64,000 nucleotides of DNA from Blasia pusilla. Its lineage: Eukaryota; Marchantiophyta; Marchantiopsida; Blasiales. The notes beneath the pieces were generated by a model. The model had not been told where the DNA came from, did not search any database, and saw only the letters and a list, made by a program, of their open reading frames with translations. Positions 36,001-48,909 of this stretch are shown here, piece by piece (position 1 is the stretch's first letter; the number at the start of each line of letters is the position of its first letter). The stretch covers positions 23,250,001 through 23,314,000 of the forward strand of contig CM114273.1 in the NCBI GenBank assembly GCA_050084515.1, in the 5' to 3' direction. The translations under genes were made by a program, and so were the position numbers.

Positions 36001-36929
36001 CACCATGACGACGACCAGTCTCTCAGGACTCATAACTTGAATGCCCACGGTACATGGTTGTACGGAGGTTGAATGAACCAACCGATTTGTTGACCAAGCG
36101 GGAGGATCCAAGAGAGCCATGGGAAAGAGTGGGAGAGACTGTACTTCTTAACTAGTGTAGTCGTAATTGAGAACCATCGATCTCGCGTCGAGCTTGGACG
36201 GTCCTAGTGACTGCGAAGATCGCAGGAGGAAGTGCAGAAAGGATACATATATTCCGAGGGCTCAGCACATCGAGTGTCAGTGGTGACTTTTCAGATGTCA
36301 GCGGAGAAACACTTTAGAAGACAATCAAACTCAACTGAATTAGAACCCAAAAATATAAGACTCACAGGAATAACAACTTTGGACAGTGAATTTAAGCTAC
36401 AGAAATCGAAGAACAGCTCGAGGAGGAGGTCGTTGCCGAGAGAGAGAGAGAGCTATGTTACCTTAGCCTTGTGGGGACCATAGAAGTGGATGTCGGACGG
36501 ATCCAGACCCAAAGACTCAGCAATAACTCCAATCGGCAGAGGTTCGATAGCGTTGGCAATGTCTATGTCAGACGGGGTCGGAGTAAGCACATTCTCTAGT
36601 TTCCTAGCTAGACCCATCGATTCTCCCTTCTCGGATCCCTTGCTACTGCTGCTCTCCAACAATCTCTCAAGCAGACTCCTCTCCTCCGCTTCCACTGCTT
36701 CTGCACCTCCCTTCAATCCGCAAACGATCCGGTGACCTCTAGTTCTTTTGGGTCTTTGTAGCGGCTGAGTGCAGATATGACCGGTACTAGGAGGTGATCC
36801 TCTGGAAAGCGCAAGCAGCCGGTGGTGACCCCCACCAGCTCCCCAAGCCCATGAGGATAAGGCCACCGAGCCACCGGCTTCATATCCGGTAAGAGGACCT
36901 GCAATCCCAGCGCCCATCACGGTGACCAT
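33023..36929 (-). CDS. FTHFS: Formate-tetrahydrofolate ligase (10-formyl-THF synthetase), five exons
   Basis: It makes 10-formyltetrahydrofolate from formate, ATP and tetrahydrofolate in one-carbon metabolism. Exons on the minus strand: 36,929-36,462; 35,596-35,447; 35,042-33,867; 33,676-33,530; 33,298-33,023. All introns are GT-AG and in phase 0, giving 738 residues. Family signatures are present: the ATP-binding [29 protein letters not shown] and [12 protein letters not shown], and the C-terminal KTQYSFS and [13 protein letters not shown] blocks, ending at GKVIGLS. The protein is about 100 residues longer at the N terminus than typical plant FTHFS. The extension is rich in Ser, Gly and Arg, poor in acidic residues over its first 70 positions, and looks like an organelle-targeting peptide. 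The start at 36,929 is the first Met after an in-frame stop. An internal Met at 36,617 would give a cytosolic-length enzyme. Confidence 0.96.
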
Positions 36930-39235
36930 GGCTGCACACTACAATCGATTCTTTCCCCTCCCACTTCCAAACAATCTGTGCGCTCTTCCACGCAGTACGC
37001 AAAGAGGAATCCAATCCCTCCTGCGTTGGGTCTTGTGCACTGTCCACATACAGCTGCAAAAGAGACCTCAAACATCCGAGGCCTGCCTGCACTTCTGGAG
37101 AATTGGTGTTCACATGCTCTGCCTTCTTCACACCCACTTGCAGAAACGACAACGCCTCTGATCGCGATCCAAACATAGACCAATGCAGTGGGGGTGCTGA
37201 TAATTTGACGCCAAAATACTCACGCCTAGAACCGATTGGAAGAGTTGTTGCACTGGTCGGAGGATCGGGCACGTCTTCTTGACGTGCCCCAGGACGTTAT
37301 GGAGCGTATGGATTGGTGTGACGGACGATGCAGAGGACCAGATGAGCCGAATGCAAACTTAGAACGGGCACAAGCGTTCCACATGACGGGTGGAGGTATA
37401 CTGAGCTCTTATCATACTACCATGCCAAACTCGAGTTGAACATGTCATCGTATCAGTGGAGTGCTTTGACCCAAGTCTTAGAACAGAATTGAGCTGATTG
37501 CCGCTGTATATCTGTCTGAGAAAGATGTGGGGCCACAGGTGACCTGCCCCTGGTATTGTGCCGACAGAATCTCAACAGCTTATAATCCTGTAGAGAGGCA
37601 CTGGATACAGCAACTTCGTATGATGCTCGATGACGGTGCTGGAAACTCATGATGTACCTTTCGGGAGCCCCATAGTATGACACAACCATGAGTATCGGGA
37701 ATTCAGAAATTGGACGAGGTAGTCATCGACGATGGTCGTACCCAGATGTCTTGCCGAATTATGCCATTCTCGAGATCCAAGTGAGTTTCCGCATGTCTGA
37801 ACTCGTCTTCGTCATGTGAAACCACACATTTTGCACAATATAAGTTGTACAGTTTCTTTAGTTACAATGCCGATCAGAATAGGGTAGGAGGAATTCAGAA
37901 TTAGATTCCAAAAGACTTCAGTATGGATGGAACCACACAACATGAAAAATCTAAGCTAAGCTGTTTAGATTCTGAATTTATTATACTACAAAATTAAATT
38001 TCTAGACCCCTTCCATCTCTTCCACATAAATAGATTTCTTGTGTCCTAGACGCCTTTCGTATAAGTGACATTGACACAAACAGATTCCTAATCTACAGAC
38101 TTGTGGAACCCCGACCACCACTTACTGCGTATGTGACAACGACGTCCAGATTCCTAACATTTTTGTTTAGAGTTTCCCCGTAAAATTTGTTCCTTCACGA
38201 AGACCTGGATTTTTTTCCACATTCTTGACACTACGCAAAGGAAGTACCGATCTTGTGGTTAAGGCCGGCCACTCAAGGTGAGGATATTGTATCAGTCCAA
38301 TAACATCACTTGGGTCATGTACTACTCCACTGGTGTACTGATGTGGTCGTGGGATCGCTCCTGGTGGGCCGATGAGTCATAAGACGAGTACCATAGTGTG
38401 GAGCGCAAAAAGTTCCTGCCATACGGAATCCCTCGTAATTGCCATACATTCCACACCTAATCCCACATACTAACGGTCAACCCGCTCACAATTTCACAAA
38501 ACAGAGTTTTAGGGCTTATGATACCTGCTTTGAAAGCACATACTAATCTTACTGTCGTGGCAGACGACGGCAACTGTCCTGGGTAGGGATAATCGCCACT
38601 TGAGGTACAATGGAGAAACCTTCGTAGCCTTGCGAAGAGAGAGAGAGAGACTGTACTCATTAAGTAGAGACCGTACTCATTAAGTAGTGCCTGTCGTAGC
38701 CTTGCGACCATAGACCCCGTGCCCTGGTTGGACGGTGCTCAGAAAGAGGGAGAGGTGGACTTTATACATTTGGAATTGACTTGAGAACAAGAGACTCGTG
38801 AATATTGTTTGAAGCCCTCATCAACTGGAATAGGCACCCGCTGAGGTGCACAAGCACTGAAGGCACTTGCAGAAGGAATGGTGAATCTTTAGAATTCACT
38901 TCCCACACTCAGCAGGTCAGACACAACACTTTCCAGTTCCCGTGAAACATCAAGTAGGCATCCATTAATCCAGCGCACAAAGCCATTCACTCAGACGTAA
39001 GGTAGTCTATTATCCCTATCTTATCTATTCTCTGACGTAGTACCCGCCAAGGTTAGCTGCAAGAATATTACAATTCCAATGACAGTGAGTACTGATTTCA
39101 GTCAAAGTAGAAATCTATGCCGGCGTTTCACCACAAATCTTAAGTCTCTAAAAATATTCCCAGCGTTGTGGTAGTAATTTACTCTCAGTTCAAAACGCTT
39201 TTGGATCAAAGTAGAAGGTTGACAGATTCTAGAGA
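36930..39235. other. Intergenic region upstream of FTHFS with local repeats
   Basis: No gene was recognised. At 38,624-38,707 a small repeat cluster occurs: CGTAGCCTTGCGA twice, flanking a GA run and two tandem copies of an approximately 20-bp unit (GTACTCATTAAGTAG). A related string (GAGACTGTACTTCTTAACTAG) is at about 36,136-36,156. Promoter elements of FTHFS should lie near 36,930-37,400, but none could be identified with confidence. Confidence 0.45.
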
Positions 39236-40895
39236 ACTAGGTGTCCTACAGAGTCACTTTACTAAGGGCGCTCCTTTGGAAACGACTTGAAGAGTTGGGT
39301 GTCCCACCACAACAACTTACAGCAATCAAGGTCTCATATGCTCAGGTGTTTGCACAGATTGCCACTAAGAGGGGCAGATCTGAAACTTTATCTTCCAACA
39401 CCGGAGTCAAACAAGGATGCCCCCTCTCAACTACATTGTTTGGGCTCTACATTGACGAACTTGAAGAGATGCTTTCTGGAGTGAATGGAGATCCACCAGA
39501 GTTAGCACACTGCCTCATCCCCCTGCTCCTGTATGCAGATGATATAGTTCTGATGTCTAGAACAGCACATGGGCTCCAACTTTACCTGAATGCACTTTCA
39601 AGCTTCTGCAACAAATCGGGCATGGAAGTCAACTTGCTGAAAACGAAGATAATCATCTTTGGATCACAGCTCCCTACGGCGCAGCGGTCACACACTTTCA
39701 CCTTCAGCCAGGGAATGAGAAGGGAGATCATTGAGATTGTGGGTGAGTACATATACCTGGGGGTGCAACTCAAACCCAACAACCAATGGAGAGCCAATGG
39801 GAGTCGCAACAAGATCAATGCAGGCTTGAGGGGTCTACACCTGCTACAATCCAATTGCAGAAGAATGGAACTCTGGCATATTCCACAGAAACTCCATCTC
39901 TTCAAAGCTCTGGTGATCCCAGCCACACTCTATGCATCTGAAGTGTGGGGCCCCAGCTCCAAGGCTTGGCCCCAGGGCCTTGAGGCCCCCCAGAAACTCT
40001 TCATGCGTCAGAGTCTGGGCATTAGGAAAACCACTCCCCACGACATTCTATTGGCTGAGTTTGGGGAGGTACCAATGGAGATCCATGCTGTTAAAAATCT
40101 GATCACATTTCTCCAACACCTTGAGGAGATCTGCGAGGACGATCCCAATCGGCTATCCGCCAGGGCCTACATGGTTTCAAAAAGTAGTGCCACCCTTGGG
40201 GCTAAAAATTGGTACTATGACTGCACGGAGTGGCTCATGAAATGGGGAATATCCATCGGTGACCTGCCTACGGCCACCCACCAAGACCTTCCTGAACAAT
40301 TACACAACAATTACATTGCCATCAACTGGGGCCGACACCAGCGTCTCTGGGAAAGCAGGGGGAATTCCTCTCACAAAAATGGTGAAAGAATGAGGTGCTA
40401 CCACACCCTCATGAACAACTGCAGATCCATGCAGCAAGCCTCCTACATCTCTGCCCCCATTCAAACTAAGTTACGTCATACATTAGCGAGATTCAGATGT
40501 GGCTCTACTGACCTGGAGATTGAGAAAGGAAAATTCTCACAGAAGAAAAGGGAGGACAGATTATGTAGATTTTGCAACTCGGGGCTTGTTGATGATGAAC
40601 ATCACTACCTCTTCGACTGCACCTTTCACGATCACATTAGGCTTGACTTCCCGGATCTCTTTGTTCACCGAGTTCCCAGGGTCCTCCCGTTCATGACTAG
40701 GCAGAATCAGACTCAGATTGCTAAATTCTTGCATAGTTGTGTGAAGACCAGGGACACTCACCTGGCTCTGAGGACCTCTTAGGCCCTCGCTAGTGCTTGC
40801 TCTCTCTCCAAATTTGTTGTTAAGTCTCAATACTAAGTCCCATGGCCCTGTGGGGTCCCCGTGGACAATAAATCTATTCATTCATTCATTCAATC
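39236..40895 (+). mobile_element. 5'-truncated LINE retrotransposon
   Basis: An uninterrupted frame (about 39,241-40,782) encodes the C-terminal 513 residues of a LINE ORF2. It has the RT motif GVKQGCPLS, the catalytic YADD (at about 39,532) and a long connection region. A CCHC zinc motif (CRFCNSGLVDDEHHYLFDC) near 40,570 is of the kind found at the ends of many LINE ORF2 proteins. Endonuclease and the first RT motifs are missing, as expected of 5' truncation during target-primed reverse transcription. The 3' UTR ends AATAAATC followed by (ATTC)n at about 40,874-40,890, a microsatellite tail instead of poly(A). The open frame suggests a fairly young insertion. From 40,896 to the COG6 stop at 41,443 only noncoding DNA is seen. 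Confidence 0.9.
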
Positions 40896-41442
40896 AAGCA
40901 ACATATTAGTTGAATAGAAATCACAAATTTGAAGGTCACCTACACCGTTTTCTAGGTGGGGTTGAATTTTATCAGAGCAGTAACTGGTTGACGAACCATC
41001 ATTAGAGACACATATCCTGAGCTGAGCCCAGGTAACATTCAGCATCTGGATTGATTGAAACCCATCTGTGGAAACTTGATGGTGTCTACCTGCTACTGAG
41101 AGGAAATTGTAGCCAATCACGAAGGAGTGACTTATCCATCTAAATACTCTATGATCAATTCAATCAGGGTATACTTACCTCCATGAGCGACTTTCTTCGA
41201 GGTACCAGGTCCAGTGGTAGATCTCTACAAAAGAAAGAATTTTGTCCACCGGCATATCATGCTGAGCTACGTACTGTACAGAATTTTGACTTTATTAATC
41301 TTAAAGAGGGCATTGAGAATAAAATATAGGAACCTTGGCTTGTGCATACTTGGCTTAACTGAAAAGAATGGGTTAGCAGAAAGCCCCCCAGCCAGCTGAA
41401 ATATTTCCATCAGTCCCCAAGACACACATCAATGAACTCACA

Positions 41443-44400
41443 CTAAACTCCCAGAATGGTTCTGATCTGTTCAGGAGCATGTCGTAACATTGATTTGGGC
41501 TCTGGATAGCAATTTGAGGGATCCAAAACTGCTAGGTAGATTGTTTCATAGGCATCGGCTAAAGCTCTGGCAACCTGGTTCGCGGCTTCACTCCGGAGTC
41601 TGGGAACTTGCATTTGCTCAAACTCTTGGAGAGGTCCTCCTTCAGTCCCTGCAAGGAGGCCCAAGAAGAGCTTCAAAGACTCTGCAACCGGTGCAGGAGA
41701 CATTTCCTCAATATCTGCCAAAGGTCTCTCGTCATCCACCCTCTCTTTTGGCACGATTTCACCCTTGGTAGAACGTTCCCTGATATACAACACCTTCTTT
41801 TGGAGTCCACAACGTTCGAGGATGGCATCTACTTCTCGATCAACAAGTGCCGCAATGTGACCCTCGATGGCACTTCCAAGTGACTTCACACACGAGCCAG
41901 CTGCCTCAGATCCCACCAGTGGTTGCTGAATTGCAGACAAGCAATTAACCAGGAATATCCTCCGAAACGTATCCACTCCCTGATTCCATAAGATTCAATA
42001 AATTAACCATTTTAAGCGTGGACAGCGTTCGTAGCTAAAAATACCCCATGTTACAGAAAATAGTGGACCTTCAAACCTCCATTTTTATTTTCCAGCAACT
42101 CTCCAACGCCTCACTCAAGATAGAGAGTGAATTGACCGAAGGAGTCATTAACCAGTCTCACATCAACAGATGATGGTCAGAAAGCCCCTCTTAAGGACAT
42201 TTCAAGCCAGATCTGATTAGTCTGAAATAGGAAAACACTGCGGCAACAAAAAAATTCAGCTGTCCTGCTTAGTTGGTAGCCTGTGGTTTACACCAAATTG
42301 AAACACATCTTCCACAAACTAAGAGACTAAAAGGAACTATACAATTCTTCATGTCAGCTTTGAAAACTATGAATCCTTACATGTGCAGACACCGTAGAAT
42401 TTCCAGCTGACAGTGTATCTCCAGAAGCAGTTCTTCGTGGTGGAGGTGACAGGTTGGGGAGCCTCCGTCCACTTTCTCCTGGAACTCCACTATTGATGCG
42501 CCTCATTCCAGGCAGAGGTGACTTCAATCCATAGGTTTCTGCTGCTCTCTCACACATCTACATCGAGACCCAGTTTGAATAAAAACAACAGAAAAATTCA
42601 AAAGATCTGTTGTGAAGTGTTTGCGGCACAGAAATGCACACGCAATTTGAGACTCAGACAAGGAAGAAAAACCTGGATCAGGAGGCAACATCTATCAGAG
42701 CCTTCAAACAATTGACCCCTTGCATGAGTGTAGTGAGTAGATTCAGAGCAATTATGTAAGCAGGTAACTTTTACCACAATATTCACAGTGGTGCATGTCA
42801 CAATTATTGAATATGTAAGCATCCATATTCCAGAAAGGTACAAACCTGTATGAGAGGTTCGACAGTAGCATTTATTACTGCCTCAAAGTCTGGTTTCTGT
42901 GCTCCAGCAGGCACCATCATCTTGGTGTAGTTGTCAATTAGTTCCAGCAACACGGAGACACCTTCAGCTACTGCTGGAGGTGGTGACAAATCGACCGCAA
43001 CAGGAGATGGATATCGAAGGAGTTTATCCCCACGAGCTTTCAATATATCAAAAAATGTTCTATGGGCAGCATCCCGGACATCTCTGACTGCAACTGATAG
43101 AGCTGCAGTTTGTCCCAGTAGATCTGAAACCTGTAGTCCCACACCTAACAAATGTTTGAAAGATAAAATAATAATAATAATTGGATGTGATGATTTGTTT
43201 GAACAAATCATCAGAACTTTGCCAACCACATAAATGTGCATTCATTACTCAAATATCCTGATCGAAACCAGGACAAATCATGCAATGAGATAGACCTCTC
43301 GTAACATGCTTCAAACTTTCAGGACTCTAGTGTAGGATCAATTGATGGCCTACAAGTTCATATAACTGCACCACAGGAAATACATAACTCTCGGATTACT
43401 TACAGTATGAGAATAGAATTCCAAGAGATTGCTGAGTTTGTATGCCAATATTAGGCCAGGTTGTGATTGTAATACTTGCTCAACTCGCACTTTAAATGGT
43501 CGACAAACACCCTCAAATACACGGTCCAGTACAAATGTCATATCTGCCTCAACTTTGCCTTCCTCTTTATCCTGTTCCTTGGCAAATCGAGATGTCTTCA
43601 AAGCTAATTTTGAAGAATCTGTGGTGAAACGCTGTGATGTACTGTCCACTACAGCATCGGCATCTGAGCTGAACAGTGCAGTCGCGAGTTCCCGCTCTGA
43701 TGCAAGCGCCTACAATAACCAGTCAACCGACCATGAAATACAGTGACTGTGGTGAGTCTATGGAAGTACCTGGGACCTTCATCACTTAATGAATCAAAAA
43801 GAATTACACACAACAGTCCACACTGAAGGGCTGATAAGATTTTCTGTGGATATAGCCCAGACCTGGTGAAGCCAAGCCAGCATGTCACCCACATAGCGTA
43901 GCGGATCATGTGCATGAACTTCAATAGGCCTTGGCATCCCCCCGGGTCCACCTCTGGTAAGAGCACTGATGAAGCGACGGAACAAAGCATGATGCCGTGT
44001 ATTTGCCACCTAAAGATCAGTTCAATATTACATCCATATGGGTGAGAAAGTTCCTGAGGGTGATCCACGCAAAAAATAAGACAAGGTCAAAGGTTCAATT
44101 TTCAGCCACTGCTCTCACAAGATTCTCATCAATGATTAATAACTAACCTCTTCTGCACAGTACTTGAATAGCACCGGCCGTTCCCTCAAAGACCTTGCAG
44201 CAATCTTCAGCAGGTCACCCACTTCTGGGGTGTCATTATCACCCAGGCTTCGGCACTCATTTTGGACCCACCTGTCCAGGTAGGTAAGAAAGTCATCCAG
44301 CTGCTAACCGGCACTTTCACTGCAGTACTGAATCTCTCCTCAGTGCCTAACTACCAATGCCAATAATGATTCCTGTTGAAAGGGAGATGGATGACATAGT

Positions 44401-47290
44401 CGTGCATGAAGAAACAAAGGCAATTTATCTTGACTTGGCTTCTTAGAACTTATTCACATTCTTGATATCTTCACAGTAACAGACATTGACAATCTCACCT
44501 GCAAAGTCGCTCGTATGCTCCTTCTTGATAGACAGCCATCATATCCATCAGCTCAAGTCCAGCACGCTGGCAAACAAGAATATTGAGAAATATTAACGAG
44601 CGGCTTGAATGCTATGGTACTGAGATTTATGTGGCTACACAGCGCATGAATTACAATAACTTAGTGAGAACACTCAAGAAAATTTGCCAGCAAAAAGAAC
44701 CTTGTTATAAAGCTCATGACCCTCTTAGAAGGTACTTCAAATGTAATCATTTTAAACCAAGACACACCCATAAAACCAAAATGGACTCCAGACAAATTAA
44801 CACCAGTACCAGCTTGCAGACTATGGCATCCAGAGAGAGTCAGAAAGCCATCAAGCTAGGATGATCACTTCCAAACAGAAATGACCTCTCTGGGTCAGCT
44901 GGGGGCCCAGATTTACCTTTTTTATTACGTGGCCATCCTCTATACAGATCATTTTGCTGCAGGAATGCACTTAGTTCTCACAAGACTAGACTCAACAATA
45001 AGATGCAACTCAGGGACTCATTTTGTTGCTATTTTTTATATTTGAAATCTCATATGCATGAATCCAGCAACCATGTTACTGGACCCGCCCAGTAACATGG
45101 TTGCTGGATGGTATGAGCATGTTTACTCTTTCTGTTACAAGCTTGGGTGACCACCAACCTCAATAAGCATTGGTTCAAATCAGTGGAAGCTGTTTTAATT
45201 AGGATGTAAATCAGGTGCTCATCATATTGGGTTGGCCTGTTTCAAAATCTTGTTACTACTTATAATGTTTGAAATCTTTGTGGGTCCAGTAGCATGGTTC
45301 TTGGCTGTGCGAGCATGTTAGCTCATTTCGTCTGTTCAGAAACCTGGATAAGTACTGGTCCAAATTAGTGCAAGTCATTCACATTAGGGAGGCCTACTGA
45401 TCCCTCCCAGACTGTCAAGCAGAACCATGGTATCTAACAATTTGCAACCTCTGAAACTTCAAGCCCAGACACAACTCTGTCCCAACCTATCTGGGATGTA
45501 CACACTGAACGAAATCAATCGCTTACAATCAACAAAACCTGAAACACTGACCTGATGATGTGTCCGGAGTAAAATTTTGCAATTGGCATGGATCTCCTGC
45601 ACACGTGCAAGTGCCTTGAAGAAGTTTTCATTTAAGTCTTCTTCCCTCAGGGCATTGACCTGCAGCCCATCAAGTGATTAATACATGACTTCCAAACTAT
45701 TTTTATGTCATGACAAAGGATGCTGTCAAAACTGACAAATGTGTGAAGAAACATGAGTGTGAAAAGCCTTTACACAATGTAGTGAATGAATGAATGAGAT
45801 TTATTGTCCACGGGGAACCTAAAGGGCCATGGGACTTTTCTGAAAGAAAAACTTTTAAGAGACACAATCTCTAGAAAGTATGCAGAAGAGGAAAATATAT
45901 GTGAGAATACCACATAAAGAAATAAAACACTTTACAAAAAGCTCACATAGACATCAAAATCTAGATAAAGATGGTTCCTCAAAGACAGTCTGCTTTAAGA
46001 CTCGAGATAATCTTAACATAAACTGTAGCTACGATAGATTCCCCAGCATCTAGGTACAGGATGCACCTCTTCTTGAGATAGTTGATAATTGTGGAGAAAG
46101 TTTGCAATAAGCTCCTGTCGTTGAGTGGTTGTCTCAAGTTCCATTTTCAACCTCTCAGTAGCTGTCACAATGTCTCCTGTGGTAGCACTGCAACTGCTCA
46201 AAGACTTGGCAATTCTGCCACAGTGCAACACATCAGGCATTTACGTACATGCTGATGTCTAAGCTGAAACATCAACATCAAATTTCATCCAAATTGAAAA
46301 TGTACCTCACAGAAAGGGTTTTGACTGAAATTCATAGCCTTGGAGACTTTGCACAACTCACTACTAGACTTCAGTGGGCAATTGTTTCCAACAAGTTCTG
46401 GAAGGCTTCAAACTTCAGTCTTCCAGACATACTCATTCATACGTGTTCTCTTCAACTTCCCAATGAAGACAAAGTAAGCCTACCAAAAAACGGAAGTAAA
46501 CTGCGATACTTGTTGCCTTCAATCATTTTAAACCTGATAAATCTATTCCAGTTTGACACCTTTCCCCAAAAATTTCATTAAGGAACCAGAATTCATCGTA
46601 AGTGCTAGTGTATTCATTCATCGTGAAATAAGCCCCACCCATCTGTGATTGGAGTGCCTTCAAGGATCTGAGAGTGGATCGGAGGGGAAGTTACGGGAAA
46701 TGCAGACTCCAGTCCAATTGCTGGTCATTCATCAAAGTCTATGACCTGTATCTTGGATACTCTGTTTCAGCTGAAATTCCAGTCCCTTGACCATTGAGTC
46801 TCCAAGAATTTGAAAAGTCATTCATTCATTCATTCCCTCCAATTGCTCAGGTTTAACTTACCTGTCACAACATTCCGCCAATCCAGTGACTTCCTGATCC
46901 ACGGCATCTAGGGCCTACAAACACAAAATGGGCAACACACATTGCTTAGCACACCAATTTCAGGCAGTAAGCCTTGAAGGTCGTGGCAAACACTAAAGTA
47001 ATGCATTCCAGACTCACGAGCACAGATCTGCAATATCTGCACCACCAAAGAGTTTTTTGGCGCTAACAACAGACCTTTTGTGCGGCCTCGGATGCTCGAA
47101 GAAATTGTTCATTGATTGAAAGCCCACGCTTCTCGATAGTGGAACGCAAGTTTCTTCGCGCTTGCAAAGTGTTCTCGGTGTAAAAAGAAGAGAGCGTTGT
47201 CAGCGACCCGAGGAGTTCCGGAGAATCAGTGCGCGTCTCCAACACCTTTCTCAGCTTCCGGTTCAAACCCGGCGCCAAATTGGAAGTCAT
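41443..47290 (-). CDS. COG6: Conserved oligomeric Golgi complex subunit 6, 11 exons
   Basis: COG6 is a lobe-B subunit of the COG tethering complex, which captures retrograde intra-Golgi vesicles. Exons on the minus strand: 47,290-47,075; 46,914-46,862; 46,214-46,067; 45,659-45,552; 44,566-44,499; 44,271-44,148; 44,009-43,863; 43,709-43,404; 43,130-42,846; 42,557-42,381; 41,979-41,443. All joins use GT-AG sites and keep one frame of 722 codons; plant COG6 is usually about 680. Diagnostic blocks include [20 protein letters not shown] at the N terminus, [99 protein letters not shown] and the C-terminal [13 protein letters not shown] Ser/Pro-rich stretch in exon 10 is poorly conserved. Introns carry a LINE tail and a palindrome. 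Confidence 0.96.
45062..45109. repeat. Perfect 21-bp inverted repeat, 6-nt loop, in COG6 intron 4
   Basis: The arms 45,062-45,082 and 45,089-45,109 are exact reverse complements around ACCCGC. A diverged second copy of the right arm and its downstream 100 bp (AGTAGCATGGTTC onward) recurs at about 45,285-45,390, so the palindrome is part of a locally duplicated unit. Confidence 0.8.
45778..45845 (-). mobile_element. LINE 3'-tail fragment in COG6 intron 3
   Basis: On the minus strand this reads AAAAGTCCCATGGCCCTTTA, then CCCCGTGGACAATAAAT and (CATT)n. It matches the 3' UTR and microsatellite tail of the LINE at 40,830-40,890. It is a very short 5'-truncated insertion in the same orientation as COG6. 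Confidence 0.8.
46818..46837. repeat. (CATT)n microsatellite in COG6 intron 2
   Basis: Four tandem CATT units lie between exons 2 and 3. The unit matches the tail of the LINE family, but no LINE 3' UTR is attached here. Confidence 0.75.
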
Positions 47291-48195
47291 CTTCTTGCTT
47301 CTTGTTCAATCGATCACTTTCTGCTCGCTCTACCGCAGCATTTGCCTCCGATCTCCTGGCCTCTTGTTTGCTTCGTCAACACATGCTTCCGTCCACATTC
47401 TCGCCACTTTCTCGATCCATTACGCATCTCACACAATGCGGAAAAACTCCAGGTGAGGAAGAAAAAACTGATAGCACAGAACCTCCCGCTTACACACAAT
47501 CACACTCACAGCAGAGGGGGTTGAGAGATCCGAGCGAAGGAAGCGGCGTTGACAACAGAGAAAACGGCGCCATTCTCCGCACACAGTTCCCGTATGTACG
47601 AAGCCATGATAATTGTCGAAAACTGCTACTATGACTAATGCTTCATGAATTTGCTCGCCCGATCCACGCAACTGTAGCTTCTCTCAGGAAGCAGATTGTC
47701 GAGACCGATGCCGAGCGAGCAAAGCGCAAGGAGAAGCAAGGGACGACGCAGGGTAGCAAGGGAACCGGCAGAGCCTCCGTCGAGGTTAAAGTCAGCGTGA
47801 ACTGTAGCTCTAAACCGGTTTCTTGCTCCTCCACCGCCACTAGCCCGCTAAATCCCCCACCGAGAGCCGGCTGACCCACCCTTCGCCACCGGAGACAGCC
47901 CGGACTCACATTCACTCAGTCAAGCAAAGCCTCGTCTTATGGAGTACACTAGTAAGGATGCACACGTGCAAGAAGGGATGATAAACAAATGTGAGTTTTG
48001 AGAAAAAAATTTAATGTTTTATTTTAGTATATCTAGACTCATCCACAACTAGTAGCTCCCATAAAGAACTTAATAGCTAAAGCCTTAGAACTTGGATAGG
48101 CGGAGATAACCCAAAGGGCTTAGCTCGAGCAACTTCCAATCCACGATTGGTTATATACTACATTTAGTATGTAGTCGTCTTCTTTACTTGAATGT
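47291..48195. other. COG6 upstream region
   Basis: This should contain the COG6 promoter and 5' UTR. A 78-codon frame on the plus strand (47,638-47,874, Lys/Ser/Thr-rich) has no recognisable domain and is not called. From about 48,000 the composition changes to the AT-rich style of the transposon DNA that follows. Confidence 0.4.
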
Positions 48196-48480
48196 TCATC
48201 GCTTCCAATTGTAATTTATCTTTCCTATTCTTGATAATGCTACGTACAATTGACCATGAAAGAAAATAGGAGTAGGCAAGTAACTTCTTGCATTTTGTAG
48301 AGTTTGACCTTGAGACTTATCAATAGTCATTACAAATCTTGGCCAAATAAGGAATTGAAACCGACGTAGATCAAAAGGCAAACCGGAGTCGGATGCAATC
48401 AATGGGACACTTGGAATCAAAACTCGATCTCCAATATTCTATCCGATATTGATCTCAACATCTATACAATGTTGTATGAT
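48196..48480 (-). pseudogene. Helitron helicase C-terminal fragment
   Basis: On the minus strand the fragment shows the block after motif IV (NIGDRVLIPSVPLI region), LPFDLRRFQFLIWPRFVMTI, DKSQGQTLQNARSYLPTP and the terminal HGQLYVALSRIG. It is better conserved than the fragment at 18.6-18.9 kb. Only the last roughly 90 residues of the helicase are present. Confidence 0.88.
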
Positions 48481-48504
48481 CCACGAATCACCAGTCTTGT
48501 CCCG

Positions 48505-48909
48505 TTATAACCGTCATTTGTTAGTCATAGTTAAGTTATAATTTATGACATGAATCGCATAAGTGGGAAATAATCAACCAAAAAGAGAAAATAAAAGATA
48601 CATGAGATAAAGATAAGAGTGGGATCATAGGTTGGTGAAAAATAAGGATGAGGTTGAGATAAAAATGAGAGTGGGGCCATAGGCTGTTGAAAAAGAAGAT
48701 AAGGATGAGGCTGGGACTTTAGAGTCCAAAGGAGATCCTCTCACGTTATGAGAATAGCACACGTGACATAAGGATAGGTAGAGCTAATTTTTCTTCATTG
48801 TACCTATCTCTAAGTATATAAAGGAAGAGGAGAGGCCTCGAGGGGCATTCTACCTTTGAGCAACTCTAGAGTGGTTCCGTGAGTTGGAGAGTTATAATGG
48901 TATCAGAGC
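48505..48909 (+). repeat. LTR and primer-binding site of a Ty3/Gypsy element
   Basis: A likely LTR of close to 400 bp ends near 48,897. It is followed by TGGTATCAGAGC (48,898-48,909), the initiator-tRNA-Met primer-binding site. A TATAAAG string is at about 48,817-48,823. Its left end is uncertain. The 3' partner LTR was not found after the Pol region, but a relic of the same LTR family is at 23,594-23,910. Confidence 0.75.

Noticed and set aside
47638-47874. 78-codon frame upstream of COG6
   Set aside because: No domain, low-complexity Ser/Thr/Lys content, and located in the GC-rich promoter side of COG6, where chance frames are common.
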